A stretch of 64,000 bases of DNA from assembly GCF_000730625.1 (NCBI RefSeq), contig NZ_BBIT01000002.1:682001-746000 (forward strand), given 5' to 3'. Position numbers and translations under genes: made by a program. This DNA comes from Pseudomonas oryzihabitans NBRC 102199 (GTDB taxonomy: Bacteria > Pseudomonadota > Gammaproteobacteria > Pseudomonadales > Pseudomonadaceae). Shown piece by piece: positions 1 to 8,713 of this stretch. Each line of letters starts with the position of its first letter. Positions within the stretch are counted from its first letter, which is position 1. A model generated the notes under the pieces. The model made no database searches, had not been told where the DNA came from, and saw only the letters and a list, made by a program, of their open reading frames with translations.

Positions 1-69
1 CGTAATCACCGTGGCCCGTGTCGGATCCTGTCCGCCGGTTTGCCGTTCGGGTGCATGCCTGGATCCTCT

Positions 70-1254
70 ATGTCTAATTCGCCTGCCACGCTCTTGATCA
101 TTGACGATGACGAGGTGGTTCGCCTCAGTCTCGCCGACTATCTCGAAGACAGTGGCTTCAACGTCCTGCAGGCCAGCAATGGCCAGCAGGGCCTGGAAAT
201 GTTCGAGCGCGAACAGCCCGACCTCATCATCTGCGACCTGCGCATGCCGCAGGTCGATGGGCTGACGCTGCTGCGGCGCATCAGCGAGCTGTCCATCGAT
301 ACGCCGGTGCTGGTGCTGTCCGGCGCCGGCGTCATGAGCGACGTCGTGGAAGCCCTGCGCCTGGGCGCCGCCGATTACCTGATCAAGCCGCTGGAAGACC
401 TGATGGTGCTCGAGCACTCGGTCAACCGCGCCCTGGATCGCGCCCGCCTGCGCCTGGAAAACGATCGCTACCGGGTCAAGCTGGAAAACACCAATCGCGA
501 GCTGCAGGCCAGCCTGAGCCTGTTGCAGGAAGACCAGAACGCCGGACGGCACGTGCAGATGAACATGCTGCCGGTGACGCCCTGGGAAACCGAGGGGCTG
601 AACTTCGCCCACGAGATCATCCCGTCGCTGTATCTGTCCGGCGATTTCGTCGACTACTTTCGCATCGACGAGCACCGCGTCGCCTTCTACCTGGCCGACG
701 TCTCCGGACATGGCGCGTCCTCGGCCTTCGTGACCGTGCTGCTCAAGTTCATGACCACGCGCCTACTCTACGAGTCCAAGCGCAACGGCACCCTGCCCGA
801 ATTCAAGCCCTCGGATGTGCTCGGTCACATCAACAGGGGTCTACTGGATTGCAAATTGGGCAAGCACGTGACCATGCTGGGTGGCGTCATCGACGAAACC
901 ACGGGTACCCTGGCGTACAGCATCGGTAGCCATCTGCCCTTGCCGGTCCTGCATACCCCGGAAGAAACGCGGTTCCTGGTCGGCAAGGGGCTGCCGGTCG
1001 GCCTGTTCCAGGAGGCGACCTACAATGACCACCAGATGGATCTGCCCGAGCGTTTCAGCCTGACCCTCTTTTCGGATGGCATCTTCGACCTGCTGCCGGG
1101 AGACAATTTGAAAGAGAAAGAACACAGCTTGCCCGACTACGTCCGCCGCGCCGGCGGTACACTGGCAGGCCTGAGCGAAGCCCTGGATCTGGCATCCGTC
1201 ACCGAGATGCCCGACGATATCGCTTTGCTGGTGTTGAGCAGGAACCTGGCATGA
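70..1254 (+). CDS. rssB: RssB-type response regulator with PP2C-like phosphatase domain
   Basis: 394 aa when started at the ATG at 70, which leads straight into the receiver domain; an in-frame ATG at 40 would only add about 10 unrelated residues. Residues ~6-120 are a CheY-like receiver with an acidic pocket (IDDDE), phospho-acceptor Asp56 in ICDLRMP and conserved Lys106 in LIKPLED. The C-terminal half (~190-390) is a PP2C/SpoIIE-like phosphatase fold with a DVSGHG motif. Known family: RssB controls RpoS stability as a ClpXP adaptor; in Pseudomonas it carries this phosphatase-like output and is paired with an anti-sigma-factor antagonist. The next gene is such an antagonist and overlaps by 4 bp (ATGA), implying translational coupling. 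RssC is the likely substrate or partner (inference). Confidence 0.88.
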   Translation: MSNSPATLLIIDDDEVVRLSLADYLEDSGFNVLQASNGQQGLEMFEREQPDLIICDLRMPQVDGLTLLRRISELSIDTPVLVLSGAGVMSDVVEALRLGAADYLIKPLEDLMVLEHSVNRALDRARLRLENDRYRVKLENTNRELQASLSLLQEDQNAGRHVQMNMLPVTPWETEGLNFAHEIIPSLYLSGDFVDYFRIDEHRVAFYLADVSGHGASSAFVTVLLKFMTTRLLYESKRNGTLPEFKPSDVLGHINRGLLDCKLGKHVTMLGGVIDETTGTLAYSIGSHLPLPVLHTPEETRFLVGKGLPVGLFQEATYNDHQMDLPERFSLTLFSDGIFDLLPGDNLKEKEHSLPDYVRRAGGTLAGLSEALDLASVTEMPDDIALLVLSRNLA

Positions 1255-1733
1255 GCACCGGAAAAATCCAATTTGCCGAGCAGGATGGCACCTTCGTCCT
1301 GAAGTTTACCGGCGAGGTGCGTCTGACCCTCTGCTCGGCGCTGGACGCGACCATCGAGCACATCTTCTCGTCGTTGAATTTCTCGTCCATCGTCATCGAT
1401 CTGACCGAGACGCAGAGCATCGACAGCACCACCCTGGGCCTCTTGGCCAAGCTGTCGATCCTGTCGCGGCAGCGCATCGGGCTGCTGCCCATGCTGACCA
1501 CCAACAACCCGGACATCCTGCGGCTGCTGGATTCCATGGGTTTCGATCAGGTGTTCAATATCGTCGAGACCGTATTGCCTTGCCCGGATTGCCTGACCGA
1601 CCTGCCACCGCAGGACCAGTCCGAAGCCGAGGTGCGCAGTCGCGTGCTTGAAGCCCATCGGGTGTTGATGGGCCTCAATGAATCCAACCGCAATGCCTTT
1701 CGCGATCTGGTCAGTGCCCTCGAAAGGCACTGA
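1251..1733 (+). CDS. rssC: STAS-domain anti-sigma factor antagonist (RssC)
   Basis: 160 aa. It overlaps the end of rssB by ATGA. Residues ~5-105 form a STAS fold; the DSTTLG stretch (around residues 58-63) matches the SpoIIAA phospho-site loop, so Ser59/Thr60 are candidate phosphorylation sites. The C-terminal ~50 residues contain a CPDC pair and a charged helix outside the usual STAS limits. By analogy with partner-switching systems, the upstream RssB phosphatase domain would dephosphorylate RssC and so influence RpoS turnover. The domain is seen in the sequence; the RpoS link rests on the conserved rssB-rssC arrangement. Convergent with tal, only 12 bp apart. Confidence 0.85.
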   Translation: MSTGKIQFAEQDGTFVLKFTGEVRLTLCSALDATIEHIFSSLNFSSIVIDLTETQSIDSTTLGLLAKLSILSRQRIGLLPMLTTNNPDILRLLDSMGFDQVFNIVETVLPCPDCLTDLPPQDQSEAEVRSRVLEAHRVLMGLNESNRNAFRDLVSALERH

Positions 1734-1745
1734 CCGCGTCAGCTC

Positions 1746-2672
1746 TTAGCGCTTGCCGGGCAGCAGCACTTCCAGCTTTTCCTGATCGCGCGCGAACTGG
1801 CGAATGCCTTCGGCCAGCTTTTCGGTGGCCATGGCGTCTTCGTTGTGCGCCCAGCGGAAGGCCGCCTCGTTCAGCTGCTGCTTGGGCTCACCGCCCTTGC
1901 TGTCGGCGGTCAGCACGCGCGGCAGGTCGCCCTGGGCTTCCGACAGCTGCTGCAGCAACTCGGGGCTGATGGTCAGGCGGTCGCAGCCGGCCAACTGCTC
2001 GATCTGGTTCAGGTTGCGGAAGCTGGCACCCATCACCACGGTGTCGTAGCCATTGGCCTTATAGTACTGGTAGATGCGGGTCACGGACTTCACGCCCGGA
2101 TCTTCCGCGCCTTCGTAGTCACGGCCTTCGGCCTTCTTGTACCAGTCGTAGATGCGACCGACGAAGGGCGAGATCAGGAATACGCCGGCGTCGGCGCACG
2201 CGGCGGCCTGGGCGAAGGAGAACAGCAGGGTCAGGTTGGTCTGGATGCCTTCCTTCTCCAGTTGCTCGGCGGCGCGGATGCCTTCCCAGGTGGAGGCGAT
2301 CTTGATCAGCACGCGATCCTTGCCGATGCCGGCCTTCTCGTACAGCTCGATCAGGCGGTGGGCGCGATCCAGGGTGGCGCTGGTGTCGAAGGACAGGCGC
2401 GCGTCCACCTCGGTGGAGATGCGACCGGGGATCAGCTTGAGGATCTCGCCACCGACGGCGACGGCGAAGCGATCGCAGGCCAGGCCGATGTCGCCATTGG
2501 CGCCGCTGAAGGCGGCCTGCAGGTGTTCTTCGTAGCGGGGCAGGGCAGCGGCCTTGAGCAGCAGCGAGGGGTTGGTGGTGGCGTCGTAGGGCTTGAGGCG
2601 GGCGATGGCGTCCAGATCGCCGGTATCGGCGACGACCGTGGTGTATTGCTTGAGTTGTTCCAGCTTGCTCAT
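1746..2672 (-). CDS. tal: transaldolase (TalB type)
   Basis: 308 aa, close to the ~315 aa usual for TalB. Transaldolase transfers a dihydroxyacetone unit between sedoheptulose-7-phosphate and glyceraldehyde-3-phosphate in the cytosolic non-oxidative pentose phosphate pathway. Seen: the N-terminal [11 protein letters not shown] and [13 protein letters not shown] motifs, the Schiff-base Lys in [13 protein letters not shown], the NLTLLFS motif and the phosphate-binding GASFRN motif. A purine-rich ribosome-binding stretch lies just upstream of the start at 2672. It sits between rssBC and dusA, an order shared with other pseudomonads. Nothing unusual in length or active-site residues. Confidence 0.96.
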   Translation of the reverse strand: MSKLEQLKQYTTVVADTGDLDAIARLKPYDATTNPSLLLKAAALPRYEEHLQAAFSGANGDIGLACDRFAVAVGGEILKLIPGRISTEVDARLSFDTSATLDRAHRLIELYEKAGIGKDRVLIKIASTWEGIRAAEQLEKEGIQTNLTLLFSFAQAAACADAGVFLISPFVGRIYDWYKKAEGRDYEGAEDPGVKSVTRIYQYYKANGYDTVVMGASFRNLNQIEQLAGCDRLTISPELLQQLSEAQGDLPRVLTADSKGGEPKQQLNEAAFRWAHNEDAMATEKLAEGIRQFARDQEKLEVLLPGKR

Positions 2673-2719
2673 GGCAGGTCTTTCCTTCGGTTAGCGAATG
2701 GACATCGTGGAGACGTGAC

Positions 2720-3730
2720 TCAGTGGCCCCTGAGAAGTTCAGTGGCCTCGTCATACAGGCGCAGCGGTTCAGGGCTGCGATGCAGATCGGTGGACAGCAG
2801 TTGACGGAAGCGCCGCGCGCCGGGGAACCCCTGCGCCAGGCCGAGGATATGGCGGGTGACGTGGTGAATGAGACCACCCTGTTGCAGGTGCGCCTCGACA
2901 TAGGGCCGCAACTGCAGCATGACGTCGTGGCGGGTCTGTTGCGGACGGTCGCAGCCGTAGAGCGCCGCGTCCACCTCGGCCAACAGGTAGGGATTCTGAT
3001 AGGCCTCGCGACCCAGCATCACCCCGTCGAACACCTCCAGCTGCTCGCGGCAGGTGTCCAGGGTCTTGATGCCGCCATTCAGGATGAATTCGAGATCCGG
3101 AAAATCCTGCACCAGCTGCGCGGCCACGTCGTAGCGCAGCGGCGGGATCTCGCGATTCTGCTTGGGCGACAGCCCTTCGAGGATGGCGATGCGCGCGTGC
3201 ACGGTGAAGCTGCGGCAACCGGCCTCGGCGACCTGGCCGACGAAGTCCCGCAGGGCGTCGTAGCTGTCCCGCCCGGAGATGCCGATGCGGTGCTTGACCG
3301 TCACCGGAATGGCCACGGCATCGCGCATCGCCTTGACGCTGTCGGCCACCCGCTCGGGATAGGCCATCAGGCAGGCGCCGATCATGTTGTTCTGCACCCG
3401 GTCGCTGGGGCAGCCGACGTTCAGGTTGATCTCGTCATACCCCGCCTGCTCACCCAGCCGCGCCGCAGCGGCCAGTTCGGCCGGCACGCTGCCGCCCAGC
3501 TGCAGCGCCAGGGGATGCTCGGTTTCGTCATGACGCAGGAATCTCTGGGCGTCGCCATGCAGCAGGGCGCCGGTGGTGACCATCTCGGTATAGAGCAGGG
3601 CGTGCTGGGACAGCAGGCGATGGAAATAGCGGCAGTGACGATCCGTCCAGTCCATCATGGGCGCCACGGAAAAGCGGCGGGACGGCTCAGGGCGCATGGT
3701 TGCTGGGGGTAGGGCGGTTTCGGCAAGCAT
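2720..3730 (-). CDS. dusA: tRNA-dihydrouridine(20/20a) synthase DusA
   Basis: 336 aa flavoprotein that reduces U20/U20a in the D-loop of tRNAs. Seen: FSVAPMMDWTDRHCRYF at the N-terminus, TEMVTTGA, the catalytic Cys in NLNVGCPSDRVQN, the FMN-binding VKHRIG and the NGGIKT phosphate-binding motif. The start is uncertain: the first Met (3730) gives an 11-residue extension before a second Met (3697). Neither has a strong ribosome-binding site, and the E. coli homologue also carries a variable N-terminal extension, so the longer form is kept. It runs in the same direction as tal and may be read together with it. Confidence 0.94.
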   Translation of the reverse strand: MLAETALPPATMRPEPSRRFSVAPMMDWTDRHCRYFHRLLSQHALLYTEMVTTGALLHGDAQRFLRHDETEHPLALQLGGSVPAELAAAARLGEQAGYDEINLNVGCPSDRVQNNMIGACLMAYPERVADSVKAMRDAVAIPVTVKHRIGISGRDSYDALRDFVGQVAEAGCRSFTVHARIAILEGLSPKQNREIPPLRYDVAAQLVQDFPDLEFILNGGIKTLDTCREQLEVFDGVMLGREAYQNPYLLAEVDAALYGCDRPQQTRHDVMLQLRPYVEAHLQQGGLIHHVTRHILGLAQGFPGARRFRQLLSTDLHRSPEPLRLYDEATELLRGH

Positions 3731-4343
3731 CTGGAAACTTCGTTTGTAGCACTGTTCTGCCCGGTTTCAGCGTGCTTTTCCTGGCTCAATGCTGAATCTA
3801 AGCACTCGGAAAAAACGTATAGAGCTCGGCGGCAGACGGGAAGGATGGCACGGCGGGAAGGCGCCAGGGCGTGAATGTTTATGCCCTGATCCGACTGCGC
3901 CGCGAGAGGGAAACAGTCTATCAAGAATCGCGGGTGCTGAGCGGGCGGGGACGGTCCTGGCTTGGCCAGAGAGCGGTTGAAGTGACTAACGGGGTGGGAG
4001 CCAGCTATGACGGCAGGATTGCACTGTAACTGGGACCGTCTTGCCCGTGTAAGGTGATTTCCTTTGGGATTGATCGGGTCACCGTTGTTGCTGCCGGTCG
4101 TGCCTGTCATGGCTGTGGCGCGGCAGCAGCGAGGGGATGTGCAAGGAGGCTTCCAGGGTTGGTCATGGATGGCTCCGTCAGACGTCTTGGCGCATGTCGG
4201 CCCCTGCTGTTATGTGAGTCTCCAGGGCCTCGCTGTCGCGCAGTGCGACTTCGCCATTCGTATGACGGTATCGCCATCTGTCGTCTCGCGCAGGAAGTGA
4301 ACACGGTCCTGCCGGATAATCCGCGCGTCATCCTTCCCTGCCC
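3731..4343. other. gene-free stretch between dusA and hybrid kinase
   Basis: About 610 bp. Several short open frames exist (for example 4064-4300 on plus), but they lack ribosome-binding sites, show no recognizable protein features, and overlap each other in several frames. The stretch must hold the promoters of the divergent dusA (minus) and histidine-kinase (plus) genes; no specific operator was recognized. Confidence 0.6.
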
Positions 4344-7265
4344 ATGCCCCTCTTAATGACCAGCCGAACCAATACCTCTGATCAAACCCTTATCGCGCTT
4401 ACCACTGAAATCGATCGCCTCCGTCACGAGCTTGCAGCCGCGGAACAATACAAGGCGGATTCCGCGTTTCTGCGCAGCGTCCTGGCTGCCTCAGGGGACT
4501 GCATCAAGGTTCTCGATCTTGAGGGGCGGGTTGCCTACATGAACGACGGCGGGCAGGCGCTGATGGAGGTCAGTGACTTCAATTCGATCAAGGGCTGCCC
4601 TTGGCCGAACTTCTGGGAGGGTGAGGGGCACGAGGATGCTAGGCGGGCGCTACAGGCGGGGCGTGAAGGGCGGACGGGGCGCTTTCAAGGCGAGGCCAAG
4701 ACGTTCAAGGGCAACGCGAAATGGTGGGATGTTCAGGTCACACCCATCTTCGATGAGGCTGGTCAGCCCCGGCGGATCCTGTCCGTGTCACGCGATATCA
4801 CCCAGGCCAAGCTGAACGAGCTGGAGGTGGCTGAGCAGGAGGCGAACTACCGCAACCTCTACAACGCCATTGCCATCGGCTTCTGCATCGTCGAGGTCCG
4901 CTGCAACGACCAGGGCGCACCGGAGGACTATCGTTTCCTCAAGGTGAACAAGGCGTTCGGCGAGATCACGGGCCTGACCGATATCACCGGGCGTTGGATG
5001 GGTGAACTGGCGCCTCAGGGTGAGTCTCCCTGGGCCGAGCGGTACGCCGAGATGTTGGCTACCGGTAAGGCCGTGCATTTCGAGCACCTGGCCTCGTCAC
5101 TGAATAATCGGCACTACGACGTCTATGCCTATCCCCTGGGGCAGCAGGCACCCAACCAGGTTGCCGTGCTGTTTTCCGATATCACTGCACGGAAGCACCG
5201 CGATGCTCAACGTGCCGCGCTGATCGAGCTGAGTACTCGGCAACATGACTTCGACAGTGCCGCCGATATCGCTTATCTCGCGGCGGAGATCACTGGTCGT
5301 ACCTTGGGGGTGAGCCGAGTCGGCTATGGGGTCATCCAGCCGGGTGGGCTGACGCTGGTCATTGAGCGCGATTGGACGGCGCCGGGGATTCCCTCCGGCG
5401 CCGGTCTACATTTTCTGAACAGCTACGGCGAGGCCTTAACCGGGCTCGACGAGGGTAAGGCGATCGTGGTCAACGATGTCGCCGTTGACCCTCGCACCCG
5501 GCGCGGTGCTGCGGCCTTTGCTGAGGTAGCCGTGTCGGCACTGGCCAACATACCGCTCTTCGACGGGGGCAAGCTGGAAGCCGTCTTGTTCGTCAACAAT
5601 GATCGGCCACGCGTCTGGTCTGAGGACGAGCTGAATTTCATCTCAGACGTGGCAAAGCTCGCCCAAGCGACCATAGAAAGACGGCGATCAAAGCGGCAAC
5701 TCCGTCAGCTCGCAACGTCGCTGGAGGGGCAGGTCGCCGAGCGGACCCGTGACCGTGATCGTCTCTGGCGGCTCTCTGGCGATCTCATGCTGGTAGCCGA
5801 CGCTGAGGGACGCATCATCAGATCGAATCCGGCCTGGAGCGAGATCCTTGGCTGGTTGCCAGAGGAGCTCATAGACGTGAGCTTTTTCGACCTTATTCAT
5901 CCTGACGACATCGCTCATACAGAGCAGGGTGCAATAGATGTAATTGAGCACGGTATGCGATTCACCGGGTTCGAGAATCGCTATCGCCGCAAGGGCGGTG
6001 ACTACCGGTGGATCTCCTGGACCGCACAGGCCGGGGAGGGCGTCATTATTGCGGTGGGACGCGATATCACCGAAGACAAGGAGCAGGCGGTGGCCTTGGC
6101 CGCTGCCGAGGACGCCTTGCGCCAGAGCCAGAAGATGGAAGCAGTGGGCCAGCTCACCGGCGGCTTGGCACACGATTTCAACAACCTGCTGGCGGCCATC
6201 AATGGCGCCATGGAGCTGCTAAGAATGCGGCTCAACCAGGGACGGCTAAAAGACCTGGATCGCTATATTGGAGCGGCCCTGGGCGCCTCCAGCAAGGCGG
6301 CTGCCTTGACGCATCGCCTCCTGGCATTCTCGCGCCGGCAGGCGCTCGATCCGCGGTCGACGGACGTCAATGCACTGGTGGCGGACATGGCTGACCTCAT
6401 CAGCCGCACGGTGGGTCCGGAGATCGAACTCGTGGTCGTCGCCGAACCCGAGCTCTGGCATGCGCGGATCGATCCGCCCCAACTGGAGAACGCGCTGCTC
6501 AATCTCTGCATCAACGCGCGGGACGCGATGCCTGGCGGGGGCCGCATTACCATCCAGACCGCCAATCACCACTTCGAGGATCCCGCCGCCGAGAATCTGG
6601 ATCTGGATCCAGGTGATTACCTATCTTTGTGTGTGATCGACACCGGGACCGGCATACCCCCTGAGCTCTTGAGTCGCATCTTCGATCCGTTCTTCACGAC
6701 CAAGCCGGTCGGAGAGGGTACCGGGCTGGGCCTGTCGATGATCTACGGTTTCGCCAAGCAGTCCGGCGGCTGGATCACGGTCGATTCGACCCCAGGTGAA
6801 GGCACGACCATGTGCTTGTACATGCCGCGGTGCAATGAGCATGACCCGGCGAGTGATTGCCTCGGTGAGACAGCAGCAGAGCCGGAAAAGAAAGGGCGCG
6901 GTGAGGTGGTGCTGGTCGTTGAGGATGAGCCGGTGCTGCGGATGCTGGCCACCGAGATCCTCGGGGACCTGGGCTACACCACGCTCGAGGCGTCAGGAAG
7001 TGCGGGCGGGCTGGAGATCTTGAATGCTGATGGCCGGATCGATCTGTTGATCACGGACGTGGGCCTGCCGGGTCTCATGAATGGTCGGCAGTTGGCCGAG
7101 ACTGCGCGGGCGGTGCGCCCGGCGCTCAAGGTACTCTTTGTCACCGGCTACGCCGATACGGCCTTCCAGGACGAGGGCCAGCTCGGATCAGGTATGGAGG
7201 TGCTGGCGAAGCCCTTTTCGGTTGAAGCCTTTGCTGCTCGAGTTGATCGGCTGCTGGGCAACTAG
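4344..7265 (+). CDS. PAS/GAF hybrid sensor histidine kinase with C-terminal receiver
   Basis: 973 aa with no obvious transmembrane segment, so probably cytosolic. Order of domains: coiled N-terminus, PAS (~45-150), PAS (~165-285), GAF (~290-450), short coil, PAS (~465-585), HisKA with the H-box EAVGQLTGGLAHDFNNLL (phospho-His near residue 609), HATPase with NARDAMPGGG, DTGTGIPP and GEGTGLGLSM, and a receiver (~850-973) with phospho-Asp in LLITDVGLPG and Lys in LAKPF. The input ligand is unknown; the GAF domain shows no clear chromophore-binding Cys motif. Its 3' end faces two single-domain receivers on the other strand, which are candidate partners (inference). The C-terminal kinase/receiver half closely resembles the kinase at 40978-44049. 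Confidence 0.92.
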   Translation: MPLLMTSRTNTSDQTLIALTTEIDRLRHELAAAEQYKADSAFLRSVLAASGDCIKVLDLEGRVAYMNDGGQALMEVSDFNSIKGCPWPNFWEGEGHEDARRALQAGREGRTGRFQGEAKTFKGNAKWWDVQVTPIFDEAGQPRRILSVSRDITQAKLNELEVAEQEANYRNLYNAIAIGFCIVEVRCNDQGAPEDYRFLKVNKAFGEITGLTDITGRWMGELAPQGESPWAERYAEMLATGKAVHFEHLASSLNNRHYDVYAYPLGQQAPNQVAVLFSDITARKHRDAQRAALIELSTRQHDFDSAADIAYLAAEITGRTLGVSRVGYGVIQPGGLTLVIERDWTAPGIPSGAGLHFLNSYGEALTGLDEGKAIVVNDVAVDPRTRRGAAAFAEVAVSALANIPLFDGGKLEAVLFVNNDRPRVWSEDELNFISDVAKLAQATIERRRSKRQLRQLATSLEGQVAERTRDRDRLWRLSGDLMLVADAEGRIIRSNPAWSEILGWLPEELIDVSFFDLIHPDDIAHTEQGAIDVIEHGMRFTGFENRYRRKGGDYRWISWTAQAGEGVIIAVGRDITEDKEQAVALAAAEDALRQSQKMEAVGQLTGGLAHDFNNLLAAINGAMELLRMRLNQGRLKDLDRYIGAALGASSKAAALTHRLLAFSRRQALDPRSTDVNALVADMADLISRTVGPEIELVVVAEPELWHARIDPPQLENALLNLCINARDAMPGGGRITIQTANHHFEDPAAENLDLDPGDYLSLCVIDTGTGIPPELLSRIFDPFFTTKPVGEGTGLGLSMIYGFAKQSGGWITVDSTPGEGTTMCLYMPRCNEHDPASDCLGETAAEPEKKGRGEVVLVVEDEPVLRMLATEILGDLGYTTLEASGSAGGLEILNADGRIDLLITDVGLPGLMNGRQLAETARAVRPALKVLFVTGYADTAFQDEGQLGSGMEVLAKPFSVEAFAARVDRLLGN

Positions 7266-7289
7266 CCGTTCAGCCGGACAGTGCGCTGC

Positions 7290-7658
7290 TCAGCTCAGCG
7301 CCTGGGCTATCGCGGACTCCAAGGCGGCTGGCATCCAAGGCTTCTGGAGATAGACCACGTTGGCTGGCAGATCGGCCTGGATCTCGAAGCCATAGCCGGT
7401 GGTGATGATGACTGGCAGCGTTGGCCAGCGGCTGATGAGCAGGTTGGCCAAGTCGCCGCCGGTCAACTGTCCAGGTACCAGGTGGTCGGTGATGAAAAGA
7501 TCGGGTTGCCCGCTGCGCAGAAGGGCTACCAGTGCATCGTCGGCGGTCAGATATTTCGTGCAGCAAGCGCCACGCTCTTCGAGCAGGTCTTCCAGAATCT
7601 GGCCCAACATCGGGTCGTCTTCGACCACGGCAACCCGAAAGGACGTCAAATTCAGCAT
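7290..7658 (-). CDS. single-domain response regulator (CheY-like)
   Basis: 122 aa when started at the Met of MLNLTSFRVAVVEDDP. The open frame runs further upstream to 7772, but those 38 residues do not look like a receiver and would overlap the neighbouring receiver gene. Seen: VEDDP acidic pair, phospho-Asp in PDLFITDHLVPG, TTGYG and the conserved Lys in YLQKPW. There is no output domain, so it either relays phosphate or acts by protein contact. It is convergent with the hybrid kinase (24 bp gap) and in tandem with the similar receiver at 7741-8109, which has the same length and the same KPW ending, suggesting duplication. Confidence 0.88.
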   Translation of the reverse strand: MLNLTSFRVAVVEDDPMLGQILEDLLEERGACCTKYLTADDALVALLRSGQPDLFITDHLVPGQLTGGDLANLLISRWPTLPVIITTGYGFEIQADLPANVVYLQKPWMPAALESAIAQALS

Positions 7659-7740
7659 CAGACTAAGACCAGCCGTGAGTAAAGGACGGACTGTATCAAT
7701 AATCAGCATTAACAGCTTCGCTTTTACAGAGGCCTTGCTG

Positions 7741-8109
7741 CTACTGCATGACAGCGCGTACTGCGTCCTCAAGCTGCTGATACGACCAGGGCTTGGCTAC
7801 GAAGGTGGCGTTGGGTGGCAAACGGTGGGTACTGGCATCCGCGTAGCCCGAGGTGATGAGTACCTTCAAGTGGGGCCAGCGCAGAGAAGCGATCTGAGCG
7901 AGCTGGTGGCCGTTCAGACTGCCTGGGGTAAGGATATCGGTGACCAGCAGGGCGATGTTATCGGCGTTTGATTCAAGGCAAGCAAGCCCTGCGTCGGCCC
8001 GGTCGCATTCGATCACGCCATTACCCAGATCGCTCAATACGTCCTTCATCAATTCCCGGACGAGGGGCTCGTCTTCCACGAGCAGGATCTGGAGCTGGTT
8101 GTTCATCAC
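7741..8109 (-). CDS. single-domain response regulator (CheY-like)
   Basis: 122 aa receiver with no output domain. Seen: LLVEDEPLVREL acidic pocket, phospho-Asp in LLVTDILTPG, TSGYAD switch region and VAKPW with the conserved Lys. It begins with two Met codons (MMNN), and the second could be the true start. It lies upstream of the other receiver in the same orientation with an 82-bp gap, so they may be co-transcribed. Both share the PG-SLNGHQLA / PGQLTGGDLA type of loop after the phospho-Asp, which also occurs in the receiver of the neighbouring hybrid kinase. A phosphorelay partnership with that kinase is plausible but not shown. Confidence 0.88.
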   Translation of the reverse strand: MMNNQLQILLVEDEPLVRELMKDVLSDLGNGVIECDRADAGLACLESNADNIALLVTDILTPGSLNGHQLAQIASLRWPHLKVLITSGYADASTHRLPPNATFVAKPWSYQQLEDAVRAVMQ

Positions 8110-8228
8110 GCCACGATAAATGTCTTGCTGGAATACTAAGAGCGAGACGATTCAGCAAGGTTTTACCCACCTGACGACCGGGCTAACAGGTGCGACCGGG
8201 AGCGTTTACGTGGTGTGACCAGTAGGCG

Positions 8229-8555
8229 ATGGATGGCGCCTTCCACAGGCGATTGCCTGGGATCGGCGCTGATACCATTTTCCGCTCCACCATCCTTCCG
8301 ACTGTAAACGTGTCTGCTGATCTTCCCTTTCCGAATCAAAAAGTCGAAGCGTCTGTGACTTCGCTCCTCAATGACATCCAGCGAGCAAGCGACCTTGCAT
8401 CGTTGGACCTTCACCATGGGCGTGCAGGTGCGTACCTGGCGGCGCTTCGCGATCTAGAGGTCCTGGCTCGCGAAGACCTGGACGGTGTGTTCCTGGTGCT
8501 AGATCGCCTCTATCAGGCCCAGTTCAGCCGCCTTGGGATGCTCGGCGCGTTGTAG
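8229..8555 (+). CDS. hypothetical protein, 108 aa
   Basis: No family recognized. The C-terminal two thirds (from about residue 34) is an Ala/Leu/Asp-rich helical segment (VEASVTSLLNDIQRAS, LAALRDLEVLAREDLDG) that looks like real protein. The first ~27 residues look less convincing, so the true start may be a GTG at 8310; neither start has a clear ribosome-binding site. It lies between the receiver genes and the SOS-type umuDC island. The GC pattern is ordinary for the genome. Small size and lack of a motif keep confidence moderate. Confidence 0.5.
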   Translation: MDGAFHRRLPGIGADTIFRSTILPTVNVSADLPFPNQKVEASVTSLLNDIQRASDLASLDLHHGRAGAYLAALRDLEVLAREDLDGVFLVLDRLYQAQFSRLGMLGAL

Positions 8556-8682
8556 AGGATTTGTGCTCGTCCAATCGTCCGCGTCTGCGCCGTTTTGCAG
8601 GCGGTTTCGAGCCTGTCCCTTCCTGCCCCGTGCACCACTCGTCGCTTCGTCTGTTGACCTATTTCTGATGCCGTCACCTACA

Positions 8683-8698
8683 CTGTTTAAACGTACAG
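8683..8698 (+). promoter_or_regulatory. LexA (SOS) box upstream of umuD-like gene
   Basis: The 16-bp sequence CTGTTTAAACGTACAG fits the CTGT-N8-ACAG form of the gammaproteobacterial LexA operator exactly, with an AT-rich centre. It ends 15 bp before the ATG at 8714, where it would overlap the promoter of the umuD-like/umuC operon. This predicts DNA-damage induction. Confidence 0.85.
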
Positions 8699-8713
8699 TA
8701 TCAAGGTGCCACC

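Noticed and set aside
1845-2804. 319-codon plus-strand frame opposite tal
   Set aside because: Mirror frame of a high-GC coding region; tal on the other strand has full family motifs.
4064-4300. Possible small gene upstream of the first hybrid kinase
   Set aside because: Several overlapping short frames with no ribosome-binding site and no protein character.
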